Origin: Calothrix sp. CSU_2_0
Lineage (GTDB): Bacteria > Cyanobacteriota > Cyanobacteriia > Cyanobacteriales > Nostocaceae
Assembly: GCA_012034595.1 (NCBI GenBank)
Contig: JAAUPE010000085.1
Location: 1 to 32,109 of the forward strand
DNA: 32,109 nt
Reading direction: 5' to 3'
Part shown: positions 9,108-16,697 of the stretch, one piece after another
How the letters are laid out: every line of letters begins with the position of its first letter
Position numbering within the stretch: the first letter of the stretch is position 1
The notes under the pieces: model-generated
The model's database searches: none
Told to the model about the DNA's origin: nothing
The model's input: only the letters and a program-made list of their open reading frames with translations
Position numbers and translations under genes: made by a program

Positions 9108-9180
9108 GCGCTCTTAGTTCAGTTGGTAGAACGCAGGTCTCCAAAACCTGATGTCGGGGGTTCAAGTCCTCCAGGGCGCG
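9108..9180 (+). tRNA. trnW: tRNA-Trp (CCA anticodon)
   Basis: A complete 73-base cloverleaf. The acceptor stem GCGCTCT pairs with AGGGCGC (one G-T pair), with discriminator G at 9180. The anticodon stem is CAGGT/ACCTG around loop CTCCAAA, with anticodon CCA at 9141-9143. The T-stem GGGGG/CCTCC encloses TTCAAGT. The 3' CCA is not encoded. Its position between rplS and secE is the usual one in cyanobacteria. Confidence 0.97.
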
Positions 9181-9213
9181 CTTTGTTACGACAATCTCTG
9201 TTACAATAAACTA

Positions 9214-9342
9214 ACCCGAAACATCTATATAAACTGCCCAGGCAGCAAATATGCGATATTTCGGGTAAAATTTTTATGTAGAATTTTAGGTAGAACTTTC
9301 ATACTTGCAGCTTTTGCTCAGATTCTAGTGAAAGCTGCAAGT
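9214..9342 (+). promoter_or_regulatory. Structured leader with two inverted repeats upstream of secE
   Basis: Between tRNA-Trp and secE (258 bases) lie two inverted repeats. The first is ACCCGAAA (9214-9221) with TTTCGGGT (9259-9266). The second is a perfect 12-base pair of arms, ACTTGCAGCTTT (9303-9314) and AAAGCTGCAAGT (9331-9342). Neither is followed by a long T-run, so they look like leader or processing structures more than simple terminators. The function is inferred only from position. Confidence 0.5.
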
Positions 9343-9440
9343 GTTAATTTAAATGGCAAATTAAATGTCAAAGTCCTACAATGGCAAAGTCAAAACATAA
9401 AAAAAGTATTGTTATCTAGTTAAACGGGGGATGGACAACC

Positions 9441-9662
9441 GTGGGCAAGAAGAACGAAGCAGAAATGCCAGAAAGCTCAGGTGGGTTTAGTATCGGTAAC
9501 TTTATCGATGGAACTAAAGAAGAATTTGAGAAAGTAGTTTGGCCCAGTCGGCAGCAATTGTTCAGCGAATCCGCCGCCGTACTGTTAATGGTCACACTTT
9601 CGGCATCATTAATATTTTTAGTAGATAAATTCTTTACATGGGCAGCAAAACAGGTATTCTGA
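9441..9662 (+). CDS. secE: Preprotein translocase subunit SecE
   Basis: A 73-residue single-helix SecE. It stabilises SecY in the SecYEG channel of plasma and thylakoid membranes. The amphipathic segment DGTKEEFEKVVWPSRQQL (about 24-41) carries the conserved KVVWPS motif, and one transmembrane helix follows (about 46-64, SAAVLLMVTLSASLIFLVD). The start is a GTG at 9441 (MGKKNEAEMPES). An ATG at 9465 would remove only part of the polar N-terminus, so the GTG is preferred but not proven. The stop codon overlaps the preferred nusG start (TGATG), which implies translational coupling, consistent with the secE-nusG order in most bacteria. Confidence 0.95.
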   Translation: MGKKNEAEMPESSGGFSIGNFIDGTKEEFEKVVWPSRQQLFSESAAVLLMVTLSASLIFLVDKFFTWAAKQVF

Positions 9663-10297
9663 TGACTTCTGCAACAGATGAAGAATATAATCCAACGTTA
9701 CATTCAGAGGAAGTAGAGCGATCGGCAAACTTAAAAGAAGCTCGCTGGTATGCCGTACAAGTCGCCTCAGGCTGTGAAAAGCGTGTTAAAACTACCTTGG
9801 AGCAGCGAATTCAAACCTTTGATGTAGCTGATAAGATACTTGAAGTAGAAATACCTCAAACAAAAGCGCTCAAAATTCGCAAAGATGGCAGTCGTCACGA
9901 AACCGACGAAAAAGTTTTTCCCGGTTACGTGTTAGTCAGAATGCTAATGGATGATGACGTGTGGCAAGTAGTGCGAAACACAGCGCATGTAATCAACTTC
10001 GTCGGAGCCGAACAAAAACGCGGTGCTGGCAGAGGTAGAGGTCACGTGAAACCATTACCTCTAAGCAATTCTGAAGTCGAGCGCATCTTCAAACAGGCTA
10101 CCGAGCATGAAGCAGTAGTCAAAATAGACATGACAACTGGTGATAAGATTATTGTACTTTCTGGTCCATTTAAGGACTTTGAGGGAGAGGTGATTGAAGT
10201 TAGCCCCGAACGGAGTAAACTAAAAGCCTTACTTTCAATTTTCGGACGGGATACACCAGTCGAATTGGAATTCAATCAGGTAGAGAAACAGAGCTAA
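9662..10297 (+). CDS. nusG: Transcription termination/antitermination factor NusG
   Basis: A 211-residue NusG. It binds the RNA polymerase clamp, affects pausing and termination, and couples transcription to translation. The N-terminal NGN domain starts at RWYAVQVASGCEKRV. The C-terminal KOW domain is clear (GDKIIVLSGPFKDFEGEV, then VELEFNQVEKQS). A frame-compatible ATG 24 bases upstream (9638) lies inside secE. The ATG at 9662 is preferred because it overlaps the secE stop and leaves the acidic N-terminal tail (MTSATDEEYN) intact. rplK follows after 6 bases, so secE, nusG and rplK are one transcript. Confidence 0.95.
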   Translation: MTSATDEEYNPTLHSEEVERSANLKEARWYAVQVASGCEKRVKTTLEQRIQTFDVADKILEVEIPQTKALKIRKDGSRHETDEKVFPGYVLVRMLMDDDVWQVVRNTAHVINFVGAEQKRGAGRGRGHVKPLPLSNSEVERIFKQATEHEAVVKIDMTTGDKIIVLSGPFKDFEGEVIEVSPERSKLKALLSIFGRDTPVELEFNQVEKQS

Positions 10298-10303
10298 AAC
10301 ACA

Positions 10304-10729
10304 ATGGCGAAGAAAGTAGTAGCGGTCATTAAGTTGGCTTTAAATGCAGGAAAAGCCAACCCAGCACCGCCAGTTGGTCCCGCACTGGGTCAACACGGTG
10401 TTAACATCATGATGTTCTGCAAGGAATATAATGCCAAAACAGCAGACCAAGCTGGAATGGTGATTCCTGTAGAGATTTCGGTATTTGAAGACCGGAGTTT
10501 TACGTTTATTCTCAAAACTCCCCCAGCTTCGATTCTGATCAAAAAAGCGGCAAAAATTGAAACTGGTTCCAACGAACCCAACAAGAAAAAAGTTGGTTCA
10601 ATCACTAAAAGTCAGTTACAAGAGATTGCCCAGACCAAATTACCCGATTTAAATGCCAATGATATTGACGCAGCAATGAAGATTATCGAAGGTACTGCCA
10701 GGAATATGGGTGTTGCGGTTGTAGATTAG
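10304..10729 (+). CDS. rplK: 50S ribosomal protein L11
   Basis: A 141-residue L11, the normal length. With 23S rRNA helices 43/44 it forms the GTPase-associated centre and is needed for RelA activation. The N-terminal domain (about 1-70) contains the Pro-rich helix and loop [20 protein letters not shown]. The C-terminal rRNA-binding domain (about 75-141) contains [22 protein letters not shown] and ends [15 protein letters not shown]. Six bases separate it from nusG. A 192-base repeat-filled spacer separates it from rplA, which is unusual because rplK and rplA are normally nearly contiguous. Confidence 0.97.
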   Translation: MAKKVVAVIKLALNAGKANPAPPVGPALGQHGVNIMMFCKEYNAKTADQAGMVIPVEISVFEDRSFTFILKTPPASILIKKAAKIETGSNEPNKKKVGSITKSQLQEIAQTKLPDLNANDIDAAMKIIEGTARNMGVAVVD

Positions 10730-10734
10730 TTATT

Positions 10735-10872
10735 GGGAATGGGGGATTGGGGATTGGGGATTGGGAATTGGGCATTAAGTAATATCACAGAACCAAAATC
10801 TAAAATCCAAGAATCCAAAATCCAAGAATCCAAAATCCAAGAATCCAAAATCCAAAATCCAAGAATCCAAAA
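10735..10872. repeat. ATTGGGG heptamers and AATCCAAAATCCAAG repeats in the rplK-rplA spacer
   Basis: Bases 10735-10773 carry five or six ATTGGGG/ATTGGGA-type heptamers, the complement of the CCCCAAT repeat at the window start. Bases 10796-10872 carry at least five copies of a related AATCCAAAATCCAAG motif. The spacer is inside a ribosomal-protein transcription unit. Confidence 0.85.
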
Positions 10873-10921
10873 TTTTATCGGGGGAGAGGCAAAGCTTCGT
10901 AATTGACCCCAGGAGAGAGAA

Positions 10922-11629
10922 ATGACAAGGAAAACATCGCGTCGAATGCAGGCTTTGCTTGCGAAAGTAGAAGATAAAGATTACGCTCCTTTAGATGCCC
11001 TAGCACTTCTGAAAGAAACAGCAACAGCAAAATTTTCTGAAGCTGCGGAAGCACATATTCGTCTAGGGATTGACCCAAAATATAGCGATCAACAATTGCG
11101 GACAACGGTAGCATTGCCAAAAGGTACGGGAAACATCGTGCGTGTAGCAGTGATCGCACGAGGAGAGAAAGTTACCGAAGCTTCTAGTAATGGTGCTGAT
11201 ATCGTTGGTTCAGAAGAACTAATTGACGAGATTGCCAAAGGTCGTATGGACTTTGATAAGCTGATTGCGACCCCTGACGTAATGCCCCAAGTTGCAAAAC
11301 TTGGTAAAATGCTTGGTCCCCGTGGTTTGATGCCTTCCCCCAAAGGTGGTACAGTGACCTTTGACGTAGCAAGTGCGATCGCAGAATTCAAAGCAGGTAA
11401 ATTAGAATTCCGCGCCGACAAAACAGGTATCGTCCATGTTATGTTTGGTAAGGCAGAATTTTCTCCTGACGATTTACTGGTAAACTTGAAGGCTTTACAA
11501 GAAACCATCGAGCGCAACCGTCCTTCAGGAGCAAAAGGTCGCTACTGGCGAAGTATATACATTTCTGCCACAATGGGACCAGCAATTCGACTTGATATTA
11601 ATGCCCTTCGCGACTTAAAAATTGCTTAA
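10922..11629 (+). CDS. rplA: 50S ribosomal protein L1
   Basis: A 235-residue L1 (family about 230-240). It forms the mobile L1 stalk that guides deacylated tRNA out of the E site. In many bacteria it also represses the rplKA message. The family signature is present ([17 protein letters not shown], about 122-138), as is the N-terminal helix and strand region ([21 protein letters not shown]). The C-terminus NALRDLKIA is typical. A good ribosome-binding site (AGGAGAGAG) ends 2 bases before the ATG at 10922. It lies downstream of the rplK-rplA repeat spacer. The rplJ leader begins about 150 bases after its stop. Confidence 0.97.
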   Translation: MTRKTSRRMQALLAKVEDKDYAPLDALALLKETATAKFSEAAEAHIRLGIDPKYSDQQLRTTVALPKGTGNIVRVAVIARGEKVTEASSNGADIVGSEELIDEIAKGRMDFDKLIATPDVMPQVAKLGKMLGPRGLMPSPKGGTVTFDVASAIAEFKAGKLEFRADKTGIVHVMFGKAEFSPDDLLVNLKALQETIERNRPSGAKGRYWRSIYISATMGPAIRLDINALRDLKIA

Positions 11630-11774
11630 GCAAATCAAGTTTTAGATTTTAAATCTTGGATTTTAGATTTGGATTCAGATTGAATATTTGAATTATTCGA
11701 TTGGACAATATCAGAACTAAGCAATCCAAAATAAAAATCCCTAACCCAAAATCGCTAATCAAAAATTAAATAAT

Positions 11775-11950
11775 TAGCCAGAGACAGCAGGTGTTATAAA
11801 CTTAATATCCTGCCGAGGTTTACACCAAACTAATCGCTTCTTGAGTACTTCAAGTAAAGTGTGGGAAGAAATTTGTGCGGAGTAATTACGATTAAAAATC
11901 AACCTCGAACTAAAACCCTGGCTTTCGTAGCTGGGGTTTAGTTTTTTGGT
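11775..11950 (+). promoter_or_regulatory. L10 leader RNA with transcription attenuator
   Basis: This lies in the 437-base gap before rplJ. A stem GCAGG (11787-11791)/CCTGC (11809-11813) is followed by CGAGG, resembling the kink-turn of the ribosomal L10 leader, where the L10-(L12)4 complex binds. A long-range stem pairs CGAGGTT (11814-11820) with AACCTCG (11901-11907). Immediately downstream is a terminator hairpin (11913-11939; arms AAACCCTGGCT and AGCTGGGGTTT with two G-T pairs) followed by AGTTTTTTGG. This arrangement fits autogenous attenuation of rplJL. The flanking bases (11640-11760 and 12000-12050) are AT-rich with AAATCTAAAATCC-type repeats and hold no gene. Confidence 0.75.
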
Positions 11951-12050
11951 TTAGTTTTTTGGTTTACTTTTTGTGATGTGTTTTGGAAATAGTTTTAGTT
12001 TATGAAAAATCTAAAACTAAAACTTAAAATCTAAAATCCAAAATCTCTTA

Positions 12051-12059
12051 AGGAGGTGA
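12051..12059 (+). promoter_or_regulatory. Very strong Shine-Dalgarno of rplJ
   Basis: AGGAGGTGA lies 7 bases before the rplJ ATG at 12067. It is a near-perfect match to the 16S 3' end and is the strongest ribosome-binding site in the window. Confidence 0.8.
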
Positions 12060-12066
12060 GATAAAT

Positions 12067-12614
12067 ATGGGCAGAACACTTACAAATAAAAAGGAAATTG
12101 TTAACGAACTCAAAGGCACTTTGAGCGAGTCAACTTTGGCACTAGTAATTGATTACCAAGGGTTAAGTGTTGCTGAAATTAGTGACTTACGGCGTAAATT
12201 ACGCCCTAGTGGCACTGTTTGTAAAGTCACAAAAAATACCTTTATGGGTATTGCCATTCAAGACCAAGAAAAATGGCAACCCTTAGAGGAACTGCTCAAA
12301 GGTTCCAATGCTTTCTTGTTGGTAAAAGAAGACTTTTCATCAGCAATTAAGGCATATCAAGAGTTCCAAAAAGCCACCAAAGACAAAACCAAGCTTCGTG
12401 GTGGTGTAATGGATGGCAAGCTGCTTAAAGAAGCAGATGTCAAAGTTTGGGAGACTTGCCATCCAAGGAAGAACTCATGGCACAAATCGCTGGTGCTATC
12501 AATGGTGTCGCAACCAAGATTGCTGTGGGTATCAACGAAGTACCCAGTTCGCTGGGACGTGCTTTACAAGCTGTCGCTGACAAAGATAAAGATAAAGACA
12601 GTGCTGCTGAGTAA
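12067..12614 (+). pseudogene. rplJ: 50S ribosomal protein L10, frame broken by a 1-nt deletion
   Basis: L10 anchors the L7/L12 dimers to the 50S stalk. Residues 1-126 read as normal L10 (MGRTLTNKKEIVNELKGTLS to KEADVK). After codon 126 the uncorrected frame changes to an unrelated tail and ends at 12621. In the -1 frame the sequence from about 12449 continues perfectly as L10: [20 protein letters not shown], then [20 protein letters not shown] and an acidic end, stopping at 12614. One base is missing near 12445; homologues would read AAAGCTTTGGG where this has AAAGTTTGGG. Restoring it gives 182 residues, the family length. The lost C-terminal helix is the L7/L12-binding spine, so a real truncation should be very harmful. 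Sequence or assembly error is the likeliest cause. No -1 slippery heptamer is present. Confidence 0.9.
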
Positions 12615-12617
12615 GAA

Positions 12618-12720
12618 ATAGTTAGGAGTTAAAAGTTAAGAGTTAGGAGTTAAGAGTTAAGAGTTAGGAGTTAAGAGACAACAACTAACAACTAACAACT
12701 AACAACTAATAACTAAATAA
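12618..12720. repeat. GTTAAGA/CAACTAA heptamer repeats in the rplJ-rplL spacer
   Basis: Tandem AGTTAGG/AGTTAAG units (12620-12675) are followed by tandem CAACTAA units (12680-12712) in the 155-base gap before rplL. The two blocks are partly complementary (AGTTAG with CTAACT) and could form an imperfect stem inside the rplJL message. Confidence 0.8.
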
Positions 12721-12769
12721 GTAACAACTAACAATTTACAACAATCAACAATTTACAGGAGTTAAAAGA

Positions 12770-13162
12770 ATGTCTGCTGCAACCGATACAATTTTAGAAC
12801 AACTTAAAGGCTTAACCTTACTCGAAGCATCGGAACTCGTTAAGCAAATTGAAGAAGCTTTCGGCGTTAGCGCTGCTGCACCTGCTGGTGGCATGATGAT
12901 GATGGCTGCACCTGGAGCGGGTGCAGCTGCTGAAGCTGTGGAAGAACAAACCGAATTTGATGCAATTCTTGATTCCGTACCTGCTGACAAGAAGATTGCG
13001 ATCCTCAAGATTGTCCGTGAATTGACTGGTTTAGGTTTGAAAGAAGCAAAAGACTTGGTAGAAGCTGCACCTAAAGCAGTGTTTGAAGCTGTCACCAAAG
13101 ATAAAGCTGAAGATGCTAAGAAACGTATCGAAGAAGCTGGTGGTAAAGTTACCGTTAAGTAA
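12770..13162 (+). CDS. rplL: 50S ribosomal protein L7/L12
   Basis: A 130-residue L7/L12 stalk protein, which recruits and activates translational GTPases. The N-terminal dimerisation domain (about 1-35, [20 protein letters not shown]) is followed by a flexible Ala/Gly/Met hinge (about 36-58). The C-terminal factor-binding domain (about 60-130) contains [20 protein letters not shown] and ends [15 protein letters not shown] precedes the ATG by 9 bases. It is the last gene of the cluster; an intrinsic terminator begins 50 bases after its stop. Confidence 0.97.
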   Translation: MSAATDTILEQLKGLTLLEASELVKQIEEAFGVSAAAPAGGMMMMAAPGAGAAAEAVEEQTEFDAILDSVPADKKIAILKIVRELTGLGLKEAKDLVEAAPKAVFEAVTKDKAEDAKKRIEEAGGKVTVK

Positions 13163-13211
13163 TTTCTTCTTCATGTTGATTACTCCCAGCTTAAAACCCT
13201 GAGATTTACTG

Positions 13212-13241
13212 AAAAACCTGCTGATGCAGGTTTTTTTTTTT
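13212..13241 (+). terminator. Intrinsic terminator of the rplJL unit
   Basis: A perfect 8-base-pair stem AAACCTGC/GCAGGTTT with loop TGAT (13214-13233) runs straight into a tract of ten or more T residues. Confidence 0.92.
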
Positions 13242-13675
13242 ACGGGAATTTTACTTTATAGGTGCTAATTACCTTCTTAATTTGCGACGTAAGGAAAGTC
13301 ACGGAGAATTTACTGTGCTGAATACAATGTTGTTGCTCACATTCCGCACATTTGCGAATATTGGTATTGAGTCTCAAGACTCAGTACATACGTTTCAAAA
13401 TGGTACTGGGGGCTATAATATATGGACTTACCCTACTAATGCCTCTGGTTTCCAAATTTTTGGAGGAACAGCAGTAGAACGTTGGTGCTTTAGTTTACTA
13501 CCAACGTTATTTTTTTACTGATATTTGGACAATACCCAGAGAATCGATTGTAAAACCTAACCGCGACAAATCTGGGTACGAGCCAGATATCATTGTTTGA
13601 ATTATGGCTAATACTGCGATCGTCCTAATGACTTAGCCTCAATATCTTCGGAAAGTCAAAAATAGGACTGCTATA
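13242..13675. other. Intergenic region, possible short transcript with its own terminator
   Basis: 434 bases between the rplL terminator and the end of the kinase gene. A weak open frame (13282-13521, TTG start) is present, but its last 15 codons are formed by the terminator hairpin described separately, which argues against it. A 15-base stretch TTGCGACGTAAGGAA (13283-13297) recurs, inverted, at about 31929-31943. I see no other gene. Confidence 0.5.
13478..13517 (+). terminator. Second intrinsic terminator downstream of rplL
   Basis: Arms AACGTTGGT (13478-13486) and ACCAACGTT (13500-13508) pair perfectly over 9 bases and are followed by ATTTTTTTA. It could end an independent short RNA, or back up the rplL terminator. 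Confidence 0.65.
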
Positions 13676-15424
13676 TTAACCCTGAAGTCTTTGGGCATCG
13701 CTGATTAACCATTGGTTACTGGCAGCATCCCACACTAAAATAAAACGCACAGAAGCAGGTGAATTTTTGCCATTTTTCAGCAAGTAATTTAATTGTGCGT
13801 TTACTACTGCTGTATTCGTGTTTTCTTCAACTAATTTAACTTGATTAATTTCGACTTGTTGTACTCTTCCTCCCCACCAATCTGTATAGGAAGCATATCC
13901 TTGTGGATGTAATTTTTTATTAGTTTGAAAAGCAGGAGATAACTTGCTCCAAGCACCTCGCAAATTACCGTTATTGATTGTTGTGTAGTAATCTTCCACA
14001 AATTCTTCTACTGATGGTTTATCTGCTTGTGATGGAGTGGTTGGGGAAGGGATTTGTGTTGGTATGGGAATATCTGGAGTCTGAGTTGGTATGGGAATAT
14101 CTGGAGTCTGAGTTGCTTCTGGGGAAGGTGAGAAAGCTGGTGTTTCAATTACTGGAGGTGGTACAGCTTCTTGCGGTTCGGTGGTAATGCGAGGACGACG
14201 TGTCGGTTGTGTTTGACGAATTTGTATTGGTGGTTCGGATTCTTCTTGTGTTTCTATTGGTGTGGGGGAACTTGATATTGTATTTTGCGAAGTTACTTCT
14301 TTGTCTGCCAATTGTTGAGGTGGACGGTTGAATGCAGAAGCGATAATTACTGCACTACCGATTAAACCAGCACCAATCAATAAGCCAAATAGAATGCTTC
14401 GTGCATTACTTGAGTTGGATATTTGGGGTGAATTTGCGATGCCCTTGGCAACCATCTTCGATGGTATCGCGACGGGTGTTGTTTTAGCTGGGTTATGAGA
14501 TTGTTGATAATTTGCGGGACTGATGGGAACGGTATTTTGTTGTGTCGGGTTTGGTGGATAATTGTATGTAGCAACGGTAGGTATAGATGCAGCAGAACCT
14601 GTTTGTAATGCTGCTAACATTTCCCTGGCACTAGAAAAACGTTGTTGAGGTGCAAATTGTATAGTTTTTTCTAGCAACATTGCAAAACTCGGTGTTACAT
14701 TGGCTACATGTTGTCGCCACAAAATAGCACCTGTTGCCGGGTCATTGGGTATTTCTTGTGGGAATTTTCCTGTCAGTAAATAGATTGCTGTCATTCCCAA
14801 ACTATAGATATCGCTAGCAAACATAGGTCTTCCTACCGACTGTTCGCTGGGCATAAATCCTGGTGTCCCAATTACAATTGACCTTGTGGAATTACCGGAT
14901 GGTGTAAAGACTGTACTGATAGTTTCTTTGACTGCACCAAAGTCAATTAGTACTGGTTTGTTGTCTGTGTCGCGAATGATAATGTTATCGGGTTTGATAT
15001 CTCGGTGAACGATGCCTTTACGATGAACGTAATCGAGTACGGGTAAAATATTAGTTAGTATGTCGATGACGGCATTTTCGCTCATTGCACCTTGGGTCTG
15101 AATTTTGGTGTTGAGAGTTTGCCCTTGAATATATTCTTGAATTAAATAGAATTGTCCGTTTTCTGACTGGGCATTTTCGGAAAAATAAGCATATAAGCGG
15201 GGAATTTGGTTGTTTCCATCACCTAATTCCTCTAAAATTGCTGCTTCTCTTTGAAATCTCTCTTGAACAAGTTGGTAAACTTGCGGGTTGTTGTTGATAG
15301 GTTTTAGCTGTTTAATAACGCAGCGTCTTCGAGATGGCATTTGGGTGTCTTCTGCGAGGAAAGTATCTCCAAATCCACCGCTTCCTAATGTTTGTATTAT
15401 GCGATAGCGGTTATTGAGCAGCAT
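13676..15424 (-). CDS. Membrane-anchored Ser/Thr protein kinase with C-terminal NTF2-like domain
   Basis: A Hanks-type kinase of 582 residues, if started at MLLNNRYRIIQTLGSGGFG. An in-frame ATG at 15466 would add 14 residues, and no ribosome-binding site decides between them. The ATP loop is GSGGFG (14-19), the catalytic Lys is K38 (CVIKQLKP), the catalytic loop is HRDIKPDN (140-147) and the metal site is D161-F-G. The kinase lobe ends near 275. One transmembrane helix (about 343-364, ILFGLLIGAGLIGSAVIIA) leads to an extracytoplasmic Pro/Thr-rich linker (about 367-468), and then to a domain (about 470-580, VEEFVEDYYTTINNGNLRGA) that resembles NTF2/SnoaL-like sensors found on cyanobacterial kinases. 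The linker contains a perfect 27-base duplication. Targets are unknown. It is divergent from the DUF4278 gene. Confidence 0.93.
   Translation of the reverse strand: MLLNNRYRIIQTLGSGGFGDTFLAEDTQMPSRRRCVIKQLKPINNNPQVYQLVQERFQREAAILEELGDGNNQIPRLYAYFSENAQSENGQFYLIQEYIQGQTLNTKIQTQGAMSENAVIDILTNILPVLDYVHRKGIVHRDIKPDNIIIRDTDNKPVLIDFGAVKETISTVFTPSGNSTRSIVIGTPGFMPSEQSVGRPMFASDIYSLGMTAIYLLTGKFPQEIPNDPATGAILWRQHVANVTPSFAMLLEKTIQFAPQQRFSSAREMLAALQTGSAASIPTVATYNYPPNPTQQNTVPISPANYQQSHNPAKTTPVAIPSKMVAKGIANSPQISNSSNARSILFGLLIGAGLIGSAVIIASAFNRPPQQLADKEVTSQNTISSSPTPIETQEESEPPIQIRQTQPTRRPRITTEPQEAVPPPVIETPAFSPSPEATQTPDIPIPTQTPDIPIPTQIPSPTTPSQADKPSVEEFVEDYYTTINNGNLRGAWSKLSPAFQTNKKLHPQGYASYTDWWGGRVQQVEINQVKLVEENTNTAVVNAQLNYLLKNGKNSPASVRFILVWDAASNQWLISDAQRLQG
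14059..14112 (-). repeat. 27-bp tandem duplication in the kinase linker
   Basis: Two identical 27-base copies (14059-14085 and 14086-14112) encode the repeated linker sequence TQTPDIPIP. The length is a multiple of three, so the frame is kept. Confidence 0.9.
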
Positions 15425-15757
15425 TTTATGAATTAGCCAGTCAGAACAAGGGTGTTTCCCATACATTTTACTTTGTCAGCAACGTTTTGGTTTGAATGGG
15501 TTTTTTTGACTCTTGTGATTAATGTTACAAAATATAATATTTCCAAGTGCATAACTGGATACGCTTTGTGTACAGGCAATACAGGAATATTGTGATATGT
15601 GGGGATTGAGGGATGTTACATATTTAGAGATGTTTGTGGGCAAATTTAACTGTATTGGTGCATAAGCGACTCAAGTCGGACTCTATCAAATAAATAGCGA
15701 TCGCAACAGCGAAAGAGTTTTTCTACAGTTATCTACAGTTATTTTAGGAGTTGAGCT

Positions 15758-15955
15758 ATGCAATTTTGTTACCGAGGTATTAACTACCAATCTAGTAATG
15801 TTGAGTTTTATACAAGTAAAAGTGAAAGTACAGCGATGTATAGAGGAGTATTGTATAAAATCAATGAGAAAGTTAGTAGATTTGGGAAAAAGATTAAACC
15901 CTCTTCTACTAATTTGAAATATCGCGGGATTAGTTATATTCGCAATGTGGAATAG
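15758..15955 (+). CDS. DUF4278 small protein
   Basis: A 65-residue protein with two copies of the YRG-x-x-Y motif typical of the cyanobacterial DUF4278 family: YRGINYQ near the N-terminus (residues 5-11) and YRGISYI near the C-terminus (about 55-61), plus a central YRGVLYK (about 28-34). The function of the family is not known to me. A good ribosome-binding site (AGGAG) lies 8 bases before the ATG. The directly repeated CTACAGTTAT CTACAGTTAT just upstream may be part of the promoter or leader. The gene stands alone between a divergent kinase gene and a convergent flavoprotein gene. Confidence 0.8.
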   Translation: MQFCYRGINYQSSNVEFYTSKSESTAMYRGVLYKINEKVSRFGKKIKPSSTNLKYRGISYIRNVE

Positions 15956-15959
15956 TTGT

Positions 15960-16682
15960 TTATTCTATGTTTGAGTTAGTTGTGCGATGCATCAAGGATG
16001 CCGCTTCGCGATCGCAATTATTTAAATAAGCAGGTAGTGCAATCTTTTGTGGTAATTTAGTATCGGGAATGGCATTACCTGTAGTTAATTGTAGTGGTAA
16101 AATACCCGCCCAAACAGGCAAATTATAATCGGCTTCGTCATCAATTGGCATTCCTGTACGTATTTTTGCTGATGCTTCAATTAAAGGTAATGCGAGTACC
16201 ATTGTACCTTGTAATTCTTGCGGGTTTGGTTGACGTACATCGTCCCATCTTCCGGGTAAAATATGTTCGGTAAATGCTTTAAGTGCAGCGAGTTTTTCAT
16301 TGCGATCGCGAACTATTTCAGCTTGACCAAATATCACAACTGAACGATAATTCATGGAATGATGAAAAGCCGATCGCGCAAGTACTAAACCATCAATTAA
16401 TGTCACAGTGACGCAGACTTCAACGCTTCCAATTAATGAGCGTAACATTCTGCTTGCTGGGGAACCGTGAATGTAGAGTTTATCGTTAATTCTTCCATAT
16501 GCAGTCGGAATTACAAATGGTTGATTATCGACAATAAACCCGACATGACACACCAAACCTTCATCTAAAATCTGGTAAATTGTTGTGCGATCGTAATTTC
16601 CTCTTTGAGGAATTCTTTTGATTTGACTACGTTGAGTCGAGGTAAATTTTTCTTGGTTGTGTTCGCTTTCAAAGTTATTCAT
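15960..16682 (-). CDS. PNPOx-like FMN-binding split-barrel protein (pyridoxamine 5'-phosphate oxidase family)
   Basis: A 240-residue protein with the split beta-barrel typical of pyridoxamine-phosphate-oxidase-related flavoproteins (Pyridox_ox_2/NimA-like). Family features are the opening NYDRTTIYQILDEGLVCHVG (about 29-48), FVIPTAYGRINDKLYIHGS (about 56-74) and the dimer/FMN strand MNYRSVVIFGQAEIV (about 110-124). Such proteins bind FMN or heme and reduce or bind varied substrates; genuine vitamin B6 oxidase activity cannot be claimed. It is the third gene of a compact minus-strand set: GNAT (17657), 12-base gap, GNAT (17180), 15-base gap, this gene. The set diverges from a MocR regulator, a family that senses pyridoxal phosphate, which makes a link to amine or B6 chemistry plausible. 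Confidence 0.85.
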   Translation of the reverse strand: MNNFESEHNQEKFTSTQRSQIKRIPQRGNYDRTTIYQILDEGLVCHVGFIVDNQPFVIPTAYGRINDKLYIHGSPASRMLRSLIGSVEVCVTVTLIDGLVLARSAFHHSMNYRSVVIFGQAEIVRDRNEKLAALKAFTEHILPGRWDDVRQPNPQELQGTMVLALPLIEASAKIRTGMPIDDEADYNLPVWAGILPLQLTTGNAIPDTKLPQKIALPAYLNNCDREAASLMHRTTNSNIE

Positions 16683-16697
16683 AATTACCTTTGAAGT

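Noticed and set aside
9151-9423. Plus-strand open frame of 90 codons before secE
   Set aside because: Its start lies inside tRNA-Trp and it runs through two inverted repeats; the composition is not protein-like.
12441-12452. Programmed ribosomal frameshift in rplJ
   Set aside because: The codons AAA GTT TGG do not form an X-XXY-YYZ heptamer, and no such device is known for L10.
13282-13521. Plus-strand open frame of 79 codons after rplL
   Set aside because: The last codons are a terminator hairpin plus T-run, and no ribosome-binding site or family is visible; treated as intergenic.
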